From NCBI RefSeq assembly GCF_000737325.1, contig NZ_CP011125.1, forward strand, positions 4,030,001-4,094,000: DNA of 64,000 nucleotides. Reading direction: 5' to 3'. Positions 25,271 to 33,001 of the stretch are shown piece after piece. The stretch's first letter is position 1; each line of letters opens with the position of its first letter. Under the pieces are notes generated by a model. It ran no database searches and was not told where the DNA came from. It saw only the letters and a program-made list of their open reading frames with translations. This stretch comes from Sandaracinus amylolyticus (GTDB taxonomy: Bacteria; Myxococcota_A; Polyangia; Polyangiales; Sandaracinaceae). A program made the position numbers and the translations under genes.

Positions 25271-26125
25271 GTGCCCCGTTTTCGGCTGCGATTCCTACTA
25301 CAGGAGTTCGATCTCGTCGGCCCCGAGGTGGTGATCGGCCGCAGCCCGGATTGTCACATCACCATCGAAGATCCGCTGATCTCGCGTCGTCACGCGCGCG
25401 TCGTGATCCACGACGACACCGCGACGGTGCAGGACCTCGGGAGCCGCAACGGCGTGCGCGTGAACGGTCGCCTCATCAAGGGCGAGCAGGTCCTGCGCGA
25501 GGGCGATCGGATCCGCATCGGCACGCAGGAGCTCGTCTTCGCGGTCGTGCGCGCGGAGCAGCGCGCGGCGCGTCCGACGGGCTACATGCGCGTCTGCCAC
25601 TCGTGCAACACGCCGTACCCCGAGGGCTCTCCGCAGTGCCCGCACTGCGGTGCGCCGCCCGCGAGCGAAGAGGACACGATGAGCGGCGTGATGGTCGAGC
25701 CGAAGCGCAGCTGGACGTTCCAGCTGCTCGGCGAGGTCATCGAGCGCGCGCTCGCGTCGGGCAAGGCGCTCGAGGCCGAGCGGCTCATGCGTCGCGCTGC
25801 GAAGGAGGTCGACGAGCGACTCGCGGCGGGCGAGCGCCTCGATCCCGCGCACGTGTCGATGATCGCGCAGTTCGCGGTGCGCCTCGCGCGGCTCGTCGGC
25901 GGCTCGGAGTGGGTCGCGTGGGTGCTCACGCTGCATCGCCGCCAGGGCATGATGCTGAGCGACGACGTGATCGATCGGATCGAAGAGGTCGATCTCGATG
26001 CGTTCCCCGACGCGAAGGCGGTGCTCGACGGCTACCTCGCGTGGTTCCGATCGCAGCACGCGGGCGCGGGCCCGAGCCCCGACTTCGCGCGCCTGACGCG
26101 TCTCGAGCAGCTCCGCAGAGGCTGA
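25271..26125 (+). CDS. FHA domain protein with zinc ribbon
   Basis: 284 residues from GTG 25271 (GTG 25265 is the alternative). The FHA domain fills residues about 1-95, with GRSPDCHI, SRRHARV and DLGSRNGVRVNG, the phosphothreonine-binding loops. A zinc ribbon follows: C109-x2-C112 and C123-x2-C126 (CHSC, CPHC). The C-terminal 150 residues are helical (LGEVIERALASGKALEAERL, VSMIAQFAVRLARLV) and match nothing I recognise. FHA domains read Ser/Thr-kinase signals, fitting the two kinases in the window. It heads a run of three close genes (FHA-ZnR, CPBP protease, FHA-EAL). Confidence 0.88.
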   Translation: MPRFRLRFLLQEFDLVGPEVVIGRSPDCHITIEDPLISRRHARVVIHDDTATVQDLGSRNGVRVNGRLIKGEQVLREGDRIRIGTQELVFAVVRAEQRAARPTGYMRVCHSCNTPYPEGSPQCPHCGAPPASEEDTMSGVMVEPKRSWTFQLLGEVIERALASGKALEAERLMRRAAKEVDERLAAGERLDPAHVSMIAQFAVRLARLVGGSEWVAWVLTLHRRQGMMLSDDVIDRIEEVDLDAFPDAKAVLDGYLAWFRSQHAGAGPSPDFARLTRLEQLRRG

Positions 26126-26152
26126 GCACGGGTCGATCGGGCCGCGTGGGTC

Positions 26153-26158
26153 TATGCT
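26153..26158 (+). promoter_or_regulatory. Leaderless-type -10 box of the CPBP gene
   Basis: TATGCT ends 7 nt before GTG 26166. The in-frame ATG at 26154 lies inside the box itself, which argues for the GTG as the true start. Confidence 0.45.
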
Positions 26159-26165
26159 CGCGCGC

Positions 26166-27137
26166 GTGTCCTTCCTCGCGCGTGCGGCGTGGCCGATCTG
26201 GAACGCCGAAGAGCGACGCTTCCGCGCGCTCGTGCGCCTCGCGATCTTCGCGGTGCTCGTGCTCGTCGTGCTCTTCGCGACCTCGATGCTCGGGTCGTGG
26301 CTCGGCGGGTCGCTCGGCGCGCGCGCAGTCGGCTTCTCCGCGCAGGTGCTCGGCGTGATCGCGGTGGGCGCGTTCTGCGCGTGGGCGCTCGATCGTCGAC
26401 CGATCCGCGACATCGGGCTCTCGCCACGGCGCGGGTACCTCGTCGACGTGCTGTTCGGCGTGGTGCTCGGCGCGATCTGCATGGGCGCGATCGCTGGGCT
26501 CGAGCTCGCGCTCGGCTGGGGCGCTTACGCGCTCCGACACGAGACCGACGACGCGCTCGTCGCCGCGGCGCCGGCGTTCGGCTCGACGCTCACGGTGTTC
26601 GTGGCCGTCGCGCTGATCGAGGAGGTCGTGTTCCGCGGCTATCCGGTGCCGAACCTGCGCGAGATGTTGCCGCGCGCGGTGCGACCCGACGTCGCGATCA
26701 CGATCGCGGTCGTGATCTCGTCGCTCGTCTTCGGCGTCGCGCACGCGATGAACCCCAACGCGAGCGTGATCGCGACCGCGTACATCGCGTTCGGCGGGCT
26801 CTTCCTCGTGCTCGGGCTCGTGGTGCAGGGCGATCTCGCGATCCCGATCGGCGCGCACCTCGGGTGGAACCTGTTCCAGAACCTCTTCGGCATGCAGGTG
26901 AGCGGGCAGACGTGGCTCGACGAGGGGGCGATCCTGCGCCGCGACGAGCTCGGCCCCGACGTCGCGACCGGCGGCGCGTTCGGGCCCGAGGCCGGCCTCG
27001 AGGGGCTCGGCGCGATGATGCTCGGCATCGTGCTCACGCTCGCGTGGCTGCGCGTGCGCGGCGGTCCTCTGCGCATCCATCCGACGTGGGTGTCGGGGCG
27101 CGTCACGGTGGCGACGTCCACCCGGAAAACGCACTAG
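26166..27137 (+). CDS. CPBP family intramembrane metalloprotease
   Basis: 323 residues from GTG 26166 (ATG 26154 would add four residues). About eight membrane segments. CPBP/Abi motifs are complete: EEVVFRGY (E152, E153, R157), FGVAHAMNP (H193) and GAHLGWNLFQ (H231, N235), the glutamates and histidines that hold the metal. The family includes Rce1 CAAX-type proteases and bacterial bacteriocin-processing or immunity proteins. It sits between two FHA-domain genes, 28 nt and 1-10 nt from its neighbours, so it may serve their pathway. The substrate is unknown. Confidence 0.88.
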   Translation: MSFLARAAWPIWNAEERRFRALVRLAIFAVLVLVVLFATSMLGSWLGGSLGARAVGFSAQVLGVIAVGAFCAWALDRRPIRDIGLSPRRGYLVDVLFGVVLGAICMGAIAGLELALGWGAYALRHETDDALVAAAPAFGSTLTVFVAVALIEEVVFRGYPVPNLREMLPRAVRPDVAITIAVVISSLVFGVAHAMNPNASVIATAYIAFGGLFLVLGLVVQGDLAIPIGAHLGWNLFQNLFGMQVSGQTWLDEGAILRRDELGPDVATGGAFGPEAGLEGLGAMMLGIVLTLAWLRVRGGPLRIHPTWVSGRVTVATSTRKTH

Positions 27138-27140
27138 AAT
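27135..27140 (+). promoter_or_regulatory. Leaderless-type -10 box of the FHA-EAL gene
   Basis: TAGAAT overlaps the stop codon of the CPBP gene and ends 7 nt before GTG 27148, the start chosen here. Confidence 0.45.
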
Positions 27141-27147
27141 GGGCCGC

Positions 27148-28266
27148 GTGAGCGACGCTGAGGCGGACGACACGGGCGAGTCGGTGCCCTGGCTCGAGCA
27201 CCGCGCGGCGGAGGACGAGGATCCGATCCGCATCACGCTCGAGCGGCTGCCGTTCCGCATCGGGCGCGCGTCCGAGGCCGACTTCGTGATCCACTCGACG
27301 CGCGTCTCGAAGGAGCACGCGGAGATCGATCGTCGCCGCAACACGTGGGTCGTGCGTGATCTCGGCAGCCGCAACGGCACGTTCGTCAACGGCGAGCGCG
27401 TGACCGAGCCCCGGAGGCTGCGACCCGGCGACGTGGTGCACGTCGCGAACCGCTCGTTCTCGTTCCACCTCGGGCGCGCGACGTCACAGCGCGACGATGC
27501 GACGGTCCTCGGCACGAGCGGCGGTGAGCTCGTGGGCGTGCGCGACCTGGCGCTCGCGATCTCGCAGCGTCGCGTCCACGCGGTGTTCCAGCCGATCGTC
27601 GATCTCGCGACCGGCGCGCTGCGCGGCTACGAGTGCCTCGGTCGTAGCGACGTGCCGCGCGAGATCGGTGAGCCGCCACGATCGATCGGCGAGCTCTTCC
27701 GCAGCGCGGAGGCGCAGGGACGTGCTGCGGAGCTGAGCCGTCTGCTGCGCGAGGTGCAGCTCGCGGATGCGCCGTTGCTCGCGGGCGACGGGCTGCGGTT
27801 CTTCCTCAACGTGCATCCCGCGGAGCTCGAGGACGACTCGCTGATCGACGCGCTCGCGGAGGCGTCGCAGCGCGTGGGCCGGGGGCGGCTGACGGTGATC
27901 GAGATCCACGAGAGCACGATCACCGATCTCTCGGCGATGGGCCGGCTGCGCGAGCGACTGCGCGAGCGCGCGATCGAGATCGCGTACGACGACTTCGGCG
28001 CGGGGCAGTCGCGCTTGCGCGAGCTCGCGGAGGTGCCGCCCGACTTCATCAAGCTCGACCTCTCGCTGGTGCGCGACATCGATCAGAGCCCGGCGCGTCG
28101 CGACCTCGTGGCGGCGCTCACGCGCGTGATGCGCGACCTCGGGATCCGAGTGCTCGCCGAGGGGATCGAGACGCAGGGCGAGCGCGACGTGTGTCTCGAG
28201 ATCGGGTGCGAGCTGGGGCAGGGCTATCTGATCGCTCGGCCTGCTCGCGTGTCTAGTGGACCGTAG
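27148..28266 (+). CDS. FHA-EAL cyclic di-GMP phosphodiesterase
   Basis: 372 residues from GTG 27148; ATG 27139 would add three residues. FHA domain at about 25-108 (IGRASEADFVI, SKEHAEI, DLGSRNGTFVNG). EAL domain at about 130-370. The EAL triplet reads ECL (ECLGR, E162 and R166), but the metal and catalytic residues all appear present: N221 in FLNVHP, E252 in IEIHES, D281-D282 in YDDFGAG, K302 in FIKLD, E338 in LAEGIET, Q358 in GQGY. It should hydrolyse c-di-GMP to pGpG under control of a phosphothreonine ligand. No GGDEF is attached. Its last 14 bp overlap the converging RpoC-like gene. Confidence 0.9.
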   Translation: MSDAEADDTGESVPWLEHRAAEDEDPIRITLERLPFRIGRASEADFVIHSTRVSKEHAEIDRRRNTWVVRDLGSRNGTFVNGERVTEPRRLRPGDVVHVANRSFSFHLGRATSQRDDATVLGTSGGELVGVRDLALAISQRRVHAVFQPIVDLATGALRGYECLGRSDVPREIGEPPRSIGELFRSAEAQGRAAELSRLLREVQLADAPLLAGDGLRFFLNVHPAELEDDSLIDALAEASQRVGRGRLTVIEIHESTITDLSAMGRLRERLRERAIEIAYDDFGAGQSRLRELAEVPPDFIKLDLSLVRDIDQSPARRDLVAALTRVMRDLGIRVLAEGIETQGERDVCLEIGCELGQGYLIARPARVSSGP

Positions 28267-29152
28267 CGACCCCAGAGTCGCTAGGCGGCTCCGCCACGAT
28301 GTCGATCATCAGCGCGAGCCCTCGGAGCTGCCACAGCACCAGCAGGCTCCGCTTCGCCAGCGGCGGCGCCAACGTGCGCACCACGCCGCGCGCGACCATC
28401 CCGTCGAGCTCCGCGAGCGTCCCCCACAGCGGTCGTGACGGATGCGCGAGCATCCCGAGGATGCCCATCAGCGGCCGGCCCGCCGGGCCGAGCTTGGGCG
28501 TCGTCGTCGACGCGTTGTCGAAGAGCTGCGCGATCGCGACCGCGAGCCTCCCTTGCTCCACCTCGAGCACGCTCGGCGGCACCCGCAGCTGCTTCACGCG
28601 CGCGAGCCGCGCGTTCGCCTGGATCACCTCGCGGTAGAGCTCGTGCAGATCGCTCACCGCGAAGCGCATCCGCTCGCCGCCCTCCACCGGCACCACCGCG
28701 CGCAGATCGGGCGGCAGCACCGGCAGCACCTCGAGCGGCCACGACTCGAGCCCCGCCTCGCCGAGCAGCTCGCTCCACGACGCGCGCGTGAGCAGCGGAT
28801 GATCGATCGGCTCCGCCAGCGTGATCCGTCCGAAGCGCTCGAGGCGCTCGCGCGGCGGCAGCACGTCGTCCTCGCGCGCGCGGATCAGCGGCGGCTCGAG
28901 CACGCTCAGGTACGCCGCGCGAGTCGGCTCCGCCGCGCCGAGCGAGCCGAAGATGCGCTCGCAGAAGAGGCCGCCCTCGATCGGCGCGAGCGTGTCCGCC
29001 GCGAGGCTCTCGCCGAGCATCACCTCGCCCGTCGTGCTCTCGCGCAGCTCCTCGGCGGTCGCAGGACGGATGCGCAGCGCGGCCAGCGGCGGTGTCCCTT
29101 CCGGTCGTCCGAGCAGCACCTGCAGCGCGTCGTCGATCGCCTCCGCCGACAT
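28253..29152 (-). CDS. Stand-alone RpoC (beta-prime) N-terminal-like protein
   Basis: 299 residues. Four blocks line up in order with the N-terminal quarter of bacterial RNA polymerase beta-prime. They are LRIRPATAEELRESTTGEV (26-44; RpoC I.IASPE.IRSWS.GEV), PIEGGLFCERIFG (57-69; KDGLFCARIFG), VLPVLPPDLRAVVP (142-155; same words in RpoC before the lid), and SDLHELYREVIQANARL (167-183; SDLNDLYRRVINRNNRL, the clamp coiled coil that binds sigma). A weaker match continues past the rudder (GRPLMGILGML). The zinc-finger cysteines between blocks 2 and 3 are absent. The switch-2 motif is not conserved, and the NADFDGD catalytic loop is missing because the protein ends first. It cannot be a polymerase subunit on its own; it may bind sigma, DNA or polymerase. 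ATG 29152 leaves 82 bp to the divergent DUF3604 gene. Confidence 0.75.
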   Translation of the reverse strand: MSAEAIDDALQVLLGRPEGTPPLAALRIRPATAEELRESTTGEVMLGESLAADTLAPIEGGLFCERIFGSLGAAEPTRAAYLSVLEPPLIRAREDDVLPPRERLERFGRITLAEPIDHPLLTRASWSELLGEAGLESWPLEVLPVLPPDLRAVVPVEGGERMRFAVSDLHELYREVIQANARLARVKQLRVPPSVLEVEQGRLAVAIAQLFDNASTTTPKLGPAGRPLMGILGMLAHPSRPLWGTLAELDGMVARGVVRTLAPPLAKRSLLVLWQLRGLALMIDIVAEPPSDSGVATVH

Positions 29153-29234
29153 GGGAGTCACCGGTGTACCACGATCCGATCGCGCGACCTGACGGGAAGT
29201 GGACGTGCTCGGGCCCGCGTGACATCGGAGACAC

Positions 29235-31148
29235 ATGGCCCTCTGGACGCACGGCGAAGGGCGCTACCTGCGCGATCCGCGGCTCGTCGCGCCGGGCGCG
29301 AGCTCGGTCGCCGACCTCCACGTGCTGCGCTGGGACGAGCAGGGCGAGGCCCACGTCGTCGTCGCGCTCGAAGCGCACGGCGAGCTCGCGTCCGAGCCGC
29401 GCGAGCTGCTGCGCTCGAGCGCGCTCTCCGGCCTCACGCACGACGCATCGTCGCCGCGCGTCGCCGACGCGCCGAGCAGCGAAGAAGAAGCGCGCGACGG
29501 CGCGTGGCGCGTGCGCATCGTGCGCGAGGGCGCGCGTGGAAGCGTGATCGTCGAGGGCGCATCGCGCGGCCCGGTGATCGCGTGGGACGCGAGCGCGATC
29601 GTCGCCGCGCCCGCGATCGTCGCGACGGACGACGGAGCGTGGATCGCGTTCCACCACGACCTCCGCGAGGACGACGGCGCGCCCGACGTCGTGAAGTGGA
29701 TCGCGCTGCGCTTCGTGACGCGCGAGGGCGAGGTCCTCGAGCCCGCCGCGCCGATGCGCGAGCGCGATCGCGACCGCGAGGGCGAGGAGCAAGGCTTCGA
29801 GCTCCCGTCGATGCTCGTCGGCGACGACGGAGCGATCGCGCTCTTCGGTCGCGGCTCGCATCGCTTCTACCGTCAGGATCTCGACGCGAGCGGCTGGGGC
29901 CCCCGCGTCGCGCTGGGCGCCGACGAAGGCTGGGGATGTCGCGGGCGTCGCGTCGCGGTGCGCGCGATCGGCGCCGGGCGCGCGCTCACCGCGCGACGCG
30001 AGAAGCAGGGCATCGTGATCGAGGCGATCGACGCGCCGCGCGGCGGACGACCCGCGCTCGTGCCCGCGCGCGTCGTGCACGAGGGATCACGCCCGCGCCG
30101 CGACGCGCCGCGTCGGCCCGACGCCCCCGATCCCGCGGCGCGCTGGTCGCGCGCCACGCTCTTCGGCGACATCCACCAGCACAGCGCGCACTCCGACGGA
30201 TGCGGCGTCGCCGACGAGCCCTATCTGCGCGCGCGCTACGGCTACGGCGACGACTTCGTCGCGCTCACGGATCACGAGTCGTTCCTCGGCAAGCGCATCG
30301 GGCCCGGCGAGTGGGGCTATCTGCAGTCGGTCGCGGATCGCCACGACGATCCCGGATCGTTCGCGACGCTGATCGCCTACGAGTGGACCGGTCGACGTCA
30401 TCCGGGCCCCGGCCACAAGGTCGTGTACCTGCCGTGCACCGGCCTGCCGATCGTGTCGCGCGACGTGGTGCCCGAGGGCAAAGCGCTCGTCGACGCGGTG
30501 AAGGCGCTCGGCGGGTTCGCGGTGCCGCATCACGTCGGATGGACCGGCGCCGACGAAAGCGCGCACGATCCCGACGGCCAGCCGGTCTGGGAGATCTGCT
30601 CCTGCCACGGCTGCTACCTGACCGCGGATCATCCGCTCGGCGCGCGCGGCGATCTGCGTGATCAGATGGTCGAGGAGGTGCTGCGGCGCGGTCATCGCTT
30701 CGGCTTCATCGCGTGCAGCGACGGACACGGCCTGCTCTGGCATCACGGCGTGGCGCGAAAGCGCGATCCGTTTCGCACCGGGCTCACCGCGGTGCAGGCG
30801 AAGGCACGCACGCGCGACGCGATCCTCGACGCGATTCGAGAGCGACGCTGCTACGCGACGAGCGGCGTGCCGATCCTGCTCGACGTGATCGCGAACGGCT
30901 CGCTCCCGATGGGCAGCGAGGTCCGCGCGAGCGCGCCGGTGCGCATCGAGGCCGAGGCGATCGGGACGAGCACGATCCGCGAGCTCTCGATCGTGAGCGC
31001 GCGCGGCGTGATCGCGACCGCGCGTGGTGCGAACGCACGCGCGCGCGTCGAGTGCGAGCTCGAGGCGGGCTGGGCGTACGCGAAAGTCGTGCAGGACGAC
31101 GGCGAGATGGCCTGGTCGAGCCCGATCTTCGTCGATCGCGACGCGTAG
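29235..31148 (+). CDS. DUF3604 / PHP-superfamily metallohydrolase-like protein
   Basis: 637 residues. The N-terminal 280 residues are beta-rich with alternating Asp/Glu and hydrophobics, likely a propeller. From about residue 310 a PHP-type metal domain appears: GDIHQHSAHSDG (His/Asp ligands), ALTDHES, VPHHVGW, IACSDGHG, and a late RCYATSG. PHP-type domains cleave phosphoesters or related bonds with two or three metals; DUF3604 members lack an assigned reaction. No signal peptide is visible, so it is probably cytoplasmic. The ATG follows atcggagacac, a fair ribosome site. It is divergent from the RpoC-like gene. Confidence 0.82.
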   Translation: MALWTHGEGRYLRDPRLVAPGASSVADLHVLRWDEQGEAHVVVALEAHGELASEPRELLRSSALSGLTHDASSPRVADAPSSEEEARDGAWRVRIVREGARGSVIVEGASRGPVIAWDASAIVAAPAIVATDDGAWIAFHHDLREDDGAPDVVKWIALRFVTREGEVLEPAAPMRERDRDREGEEQGFELPSMLVGDDGAIALFGRGSHRFYRQDLDASGWGPRVALGADEGWGCRGRRVAVRAIGAGRALTARREKQGIVIEAIDAPRGGRPALVPARVVHEGSRPRRDAPRRPDAPDPAARWSRATLFGDIHQHSAHSDGCGVADEPYLRARYGYGDDFVALTDHESFLGKRIGPGEWGYLQSVADRHDDPGSFATLIAYEWTGRRHPGPGHKVVYLPCTGLPIVSRDVVPEGKALVDAVKALGGFAVPHHVGWTGADESAHDPDGQPVWEICSCHGCYLTADHPLGARGDLRDQMVEEVLRRGHRFGFIACSDGHGLLWHHGVARKRDPFRTGLTAVQAKARTRDAILDAIRERRCYATSGVPILLDVIANGSLPMGSEVRASAPVRIEAEAIGTSTIRELSIVSARGVIATARGANARARVECELEAGWAYAKVVQDDGEMAWSSPIFVDRDA

Positions 31149-31215
31149 ATCGCGCGTTTCTCCTGGCATTTCGCGCATCCGCGCCGACCGTCTACGAGCT
31201 GGGAGGGTGGTGCGG

Positions 31216-31303
31216 TCCGCGCTCGACCACCGTGCGATCCGCGCTCGTCCTGCGCGCGGTCCGCGCTCGTCCTGCGCGCGGTCCGCGCTCGTCCCCTCGA
31301 GCG
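31216..31303. repeat. 22-bp tandem repeat, four copies
   Basis: Inside the 365-bp stretch between the DUF3604 gene and the histidine kinase. Units beginning tccgcgctcg start at 31216, 31238, 31260 and 31282, exactly 22 bp apart; the second and third are identical. The rest of this stretch (31149-31215 and 31304-31513) holds nothing I recognise. Confidence 0.9.
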
Positions 31304-31513
31304 ATCCTCGCGAGCGCTCGGTGTGATCCCCGGACTCCCACCGAGGGAGTCGGCATGGTCCTCGGTGGACCACCGGCGCTCGCGCGACCCACCGCTCGCG
31401 ATCGCGACGACCACGAGCCGGTCGTCATCCGCGCGCGACCGGGTGGAACACCCGAGACGACGTCACGAGCATCGCGAGGAGAACGCGTGAGCGACCCCGC
31501 TCGAGAGGTGACG

Positions 31514-33001
31514 TCAGGAGAACGAGCCCGGCAGCGCCAGGGAGACGCGCTGGCGCGGCAGCACGAGCGTCACCGTGGTGCCCTGGCCGTGGCGGCTCTC
31601 GATCTCGACCCGCCCGCCGTGCACGCGCGCGACGCGATCGACGATCGCGAGGCCGAGGCCGGTGCCGGTCTGTCTCGTGGTGAAGAACGGATCGCGCGCC
31701 TTGCTGCGCACGAGCGTGTCCATGCCCTCGCCCTCGTCGTGGAAGTCGATCGCGACGGCGGGGCGCCCGTCGAGCTCGGTCGCGCGCACGCGCACCGAGA
31801 CCGTGCCGCCCTCGGGCATCGCCTGGATCGCGTTATCGGCGATGTTGATCAGCGCGTGGCGCAGCAGCGCGGCGTCACACTCGATGCTCGCGACGGTCTC
31901 GTCGAACTGCAGCTCGAACTCGATGTTCTTGCGGTGCGACTGGCCCTCGCGCGCGAGCTCGACGGCGCGCTCGAGCATGCGCGGCAGCTCGATCGACTCC
32001 GGCGTCGGCTCCGCGGGCCGCGCGTACGCGAGGAGGTCCTGCACGAGGCGGTTCAGGCGATCCGCTTCTTCGTCGAGGATCACGAGCAGCGTCTCGACGT
32101 CGGCCGCCTTGAGCTCGGGACGGCGCAGGCCCGACACCGCGTTGCGGATCACCGCGAGCGGGTTGCGCACCTCGTGCGCGATGACCGCGGAGAGCTCGCC
32201 CACCGCGGCGAGCTGCTCCTTGCGCACGAGCTCCTGCTGCGCCTCGCGCACGCGGTCGTAGCTCGATGCGAGCTCCTCGGTGCGCGCCGCGAGCTCGGTC
32301 TCGACGCGCCCCATGCGCCCGAGCAGCGCCCACGTGATCCCGACGACCGCGGTGAGCGGCGCGAGCGCGCTCGCGATCGACGTGCCCGGTCCGTACGCGC
32401 GCTCGACCGCGTCGGCGATGCCGACGAGCACCGGCAAGCAGGCCGCGATGAAGGTCGATCGCAGATCGCGATCGGCGAGCGCACGGCGCCCGAGCCGCGC
32501 GACGGCGATGGTGGTCGCGGCGAGCCCTCCGACGAGCCCGGCCCAGCCGAGTGGTAGGAGCTGCGGGATCGCGTGGCCGCCGTGCGAGGTGAGGCGCCCG
32601 TCCCAGTGCACCGAAGGCACCGCGGGATCGAGCGAGAGCCCGGAGAGCGTGATCGCGGCGCCGATGCCGCCGACGACCCACGCGAGGCGCTCGACCGGGG
32701 TCGGCGTGGGCACCGCGAGGCCGCGCCCGCCGACCTGCTCGCAGAACGCGGCGTACGCGGCCATCGCGAGCGAGACCGACGTGAAGATGAGCATCTGCGC
32801 GGGCACGGCCTCGGCGACGGTCTGCGTCGTGCGCTGCCACGCGACGCCGAGCGCGAACGCGGCGAGCACGACGCAGAGCACCGCGAAGAGGCCGTGCTCG
32901 CGCGTGTTGCGGCGCATCGCCCAGAGCCCGCCGAAGTGCGCCGCGACGAAGAGGTAGACGCCCGCGGTGGCGAGGCAGACGACGGCGCTCGTGGGGATCA
33001 C
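31514..33001 (-). CDS. Membrane histidine kinase (second of a tandem pair)
   Basis: 495 residues from GTG 33001, whose GTGA overlaps the stop of the upstream kinase. About seven membrane helices fill residues 5-230. A coiled linker follows, then HisKA with H276 in SAVIAHEVRNPL, then the HATPase domain with NIADNAIQAM (N box), DEGEGMD (G1) and TGLGLAIVDR (G2). The core is very like that of the neighbouring kinase, so the pair arose by duplication. No response regulator is encoded beside them; the nearest in the window is 27 kb away. It lacks PAS or HAMP domains, so the membrane part is probably the sensor. Confidence 0.92.
   Translation of the reverse strand: MIPTSAVVCLATAGVYLFVAAHFGGLWAMRRNTREHGLFAVLCVVLAAFALGVAWQRTTQTVAEAVPAQMLIFTSVSLAMAAYAAFCEQVGGRGLAVPTPTPVERLAWVVGGIGAAITLSGLSLDPAVPSVHWDGRLTSHGGHAIPQLLPLGWAGLVGGLAATTIAVARLGRRALADRDLRSTFIAACLPVLVGIADAVERAYGPGTSIASALAPLTAVVGITWALLGRMGRVETELAARTEELASSYDRVREAQQELVRKEQLAAVGELSAVIAHEVRNPLAVIRNAVSGLRRPELKAADVETLLVILDEEADRLNRLVQDLLAYARPAEPTPESIELPRMLERAVELAREGQSHRKNIEFELQFDETVASIECDAALLRHALINIADNAIQAMPEGGTVSVRVRATELDGRPAVAIDFHDEGEGMDTLVRSKARDPFFTTRQTGTGLGLAIVDRVARVHGGRVEIESRHGQGTTVTLVLPRQRVSLALPGSFS

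Noticed and set aside
28253-29152. RpoC-like gene as a pseudogene fragment
   Set aside because: The 299-codon frame is uninterrupted, has its own start and stop, and keeps hydrophobic patterning throughout.
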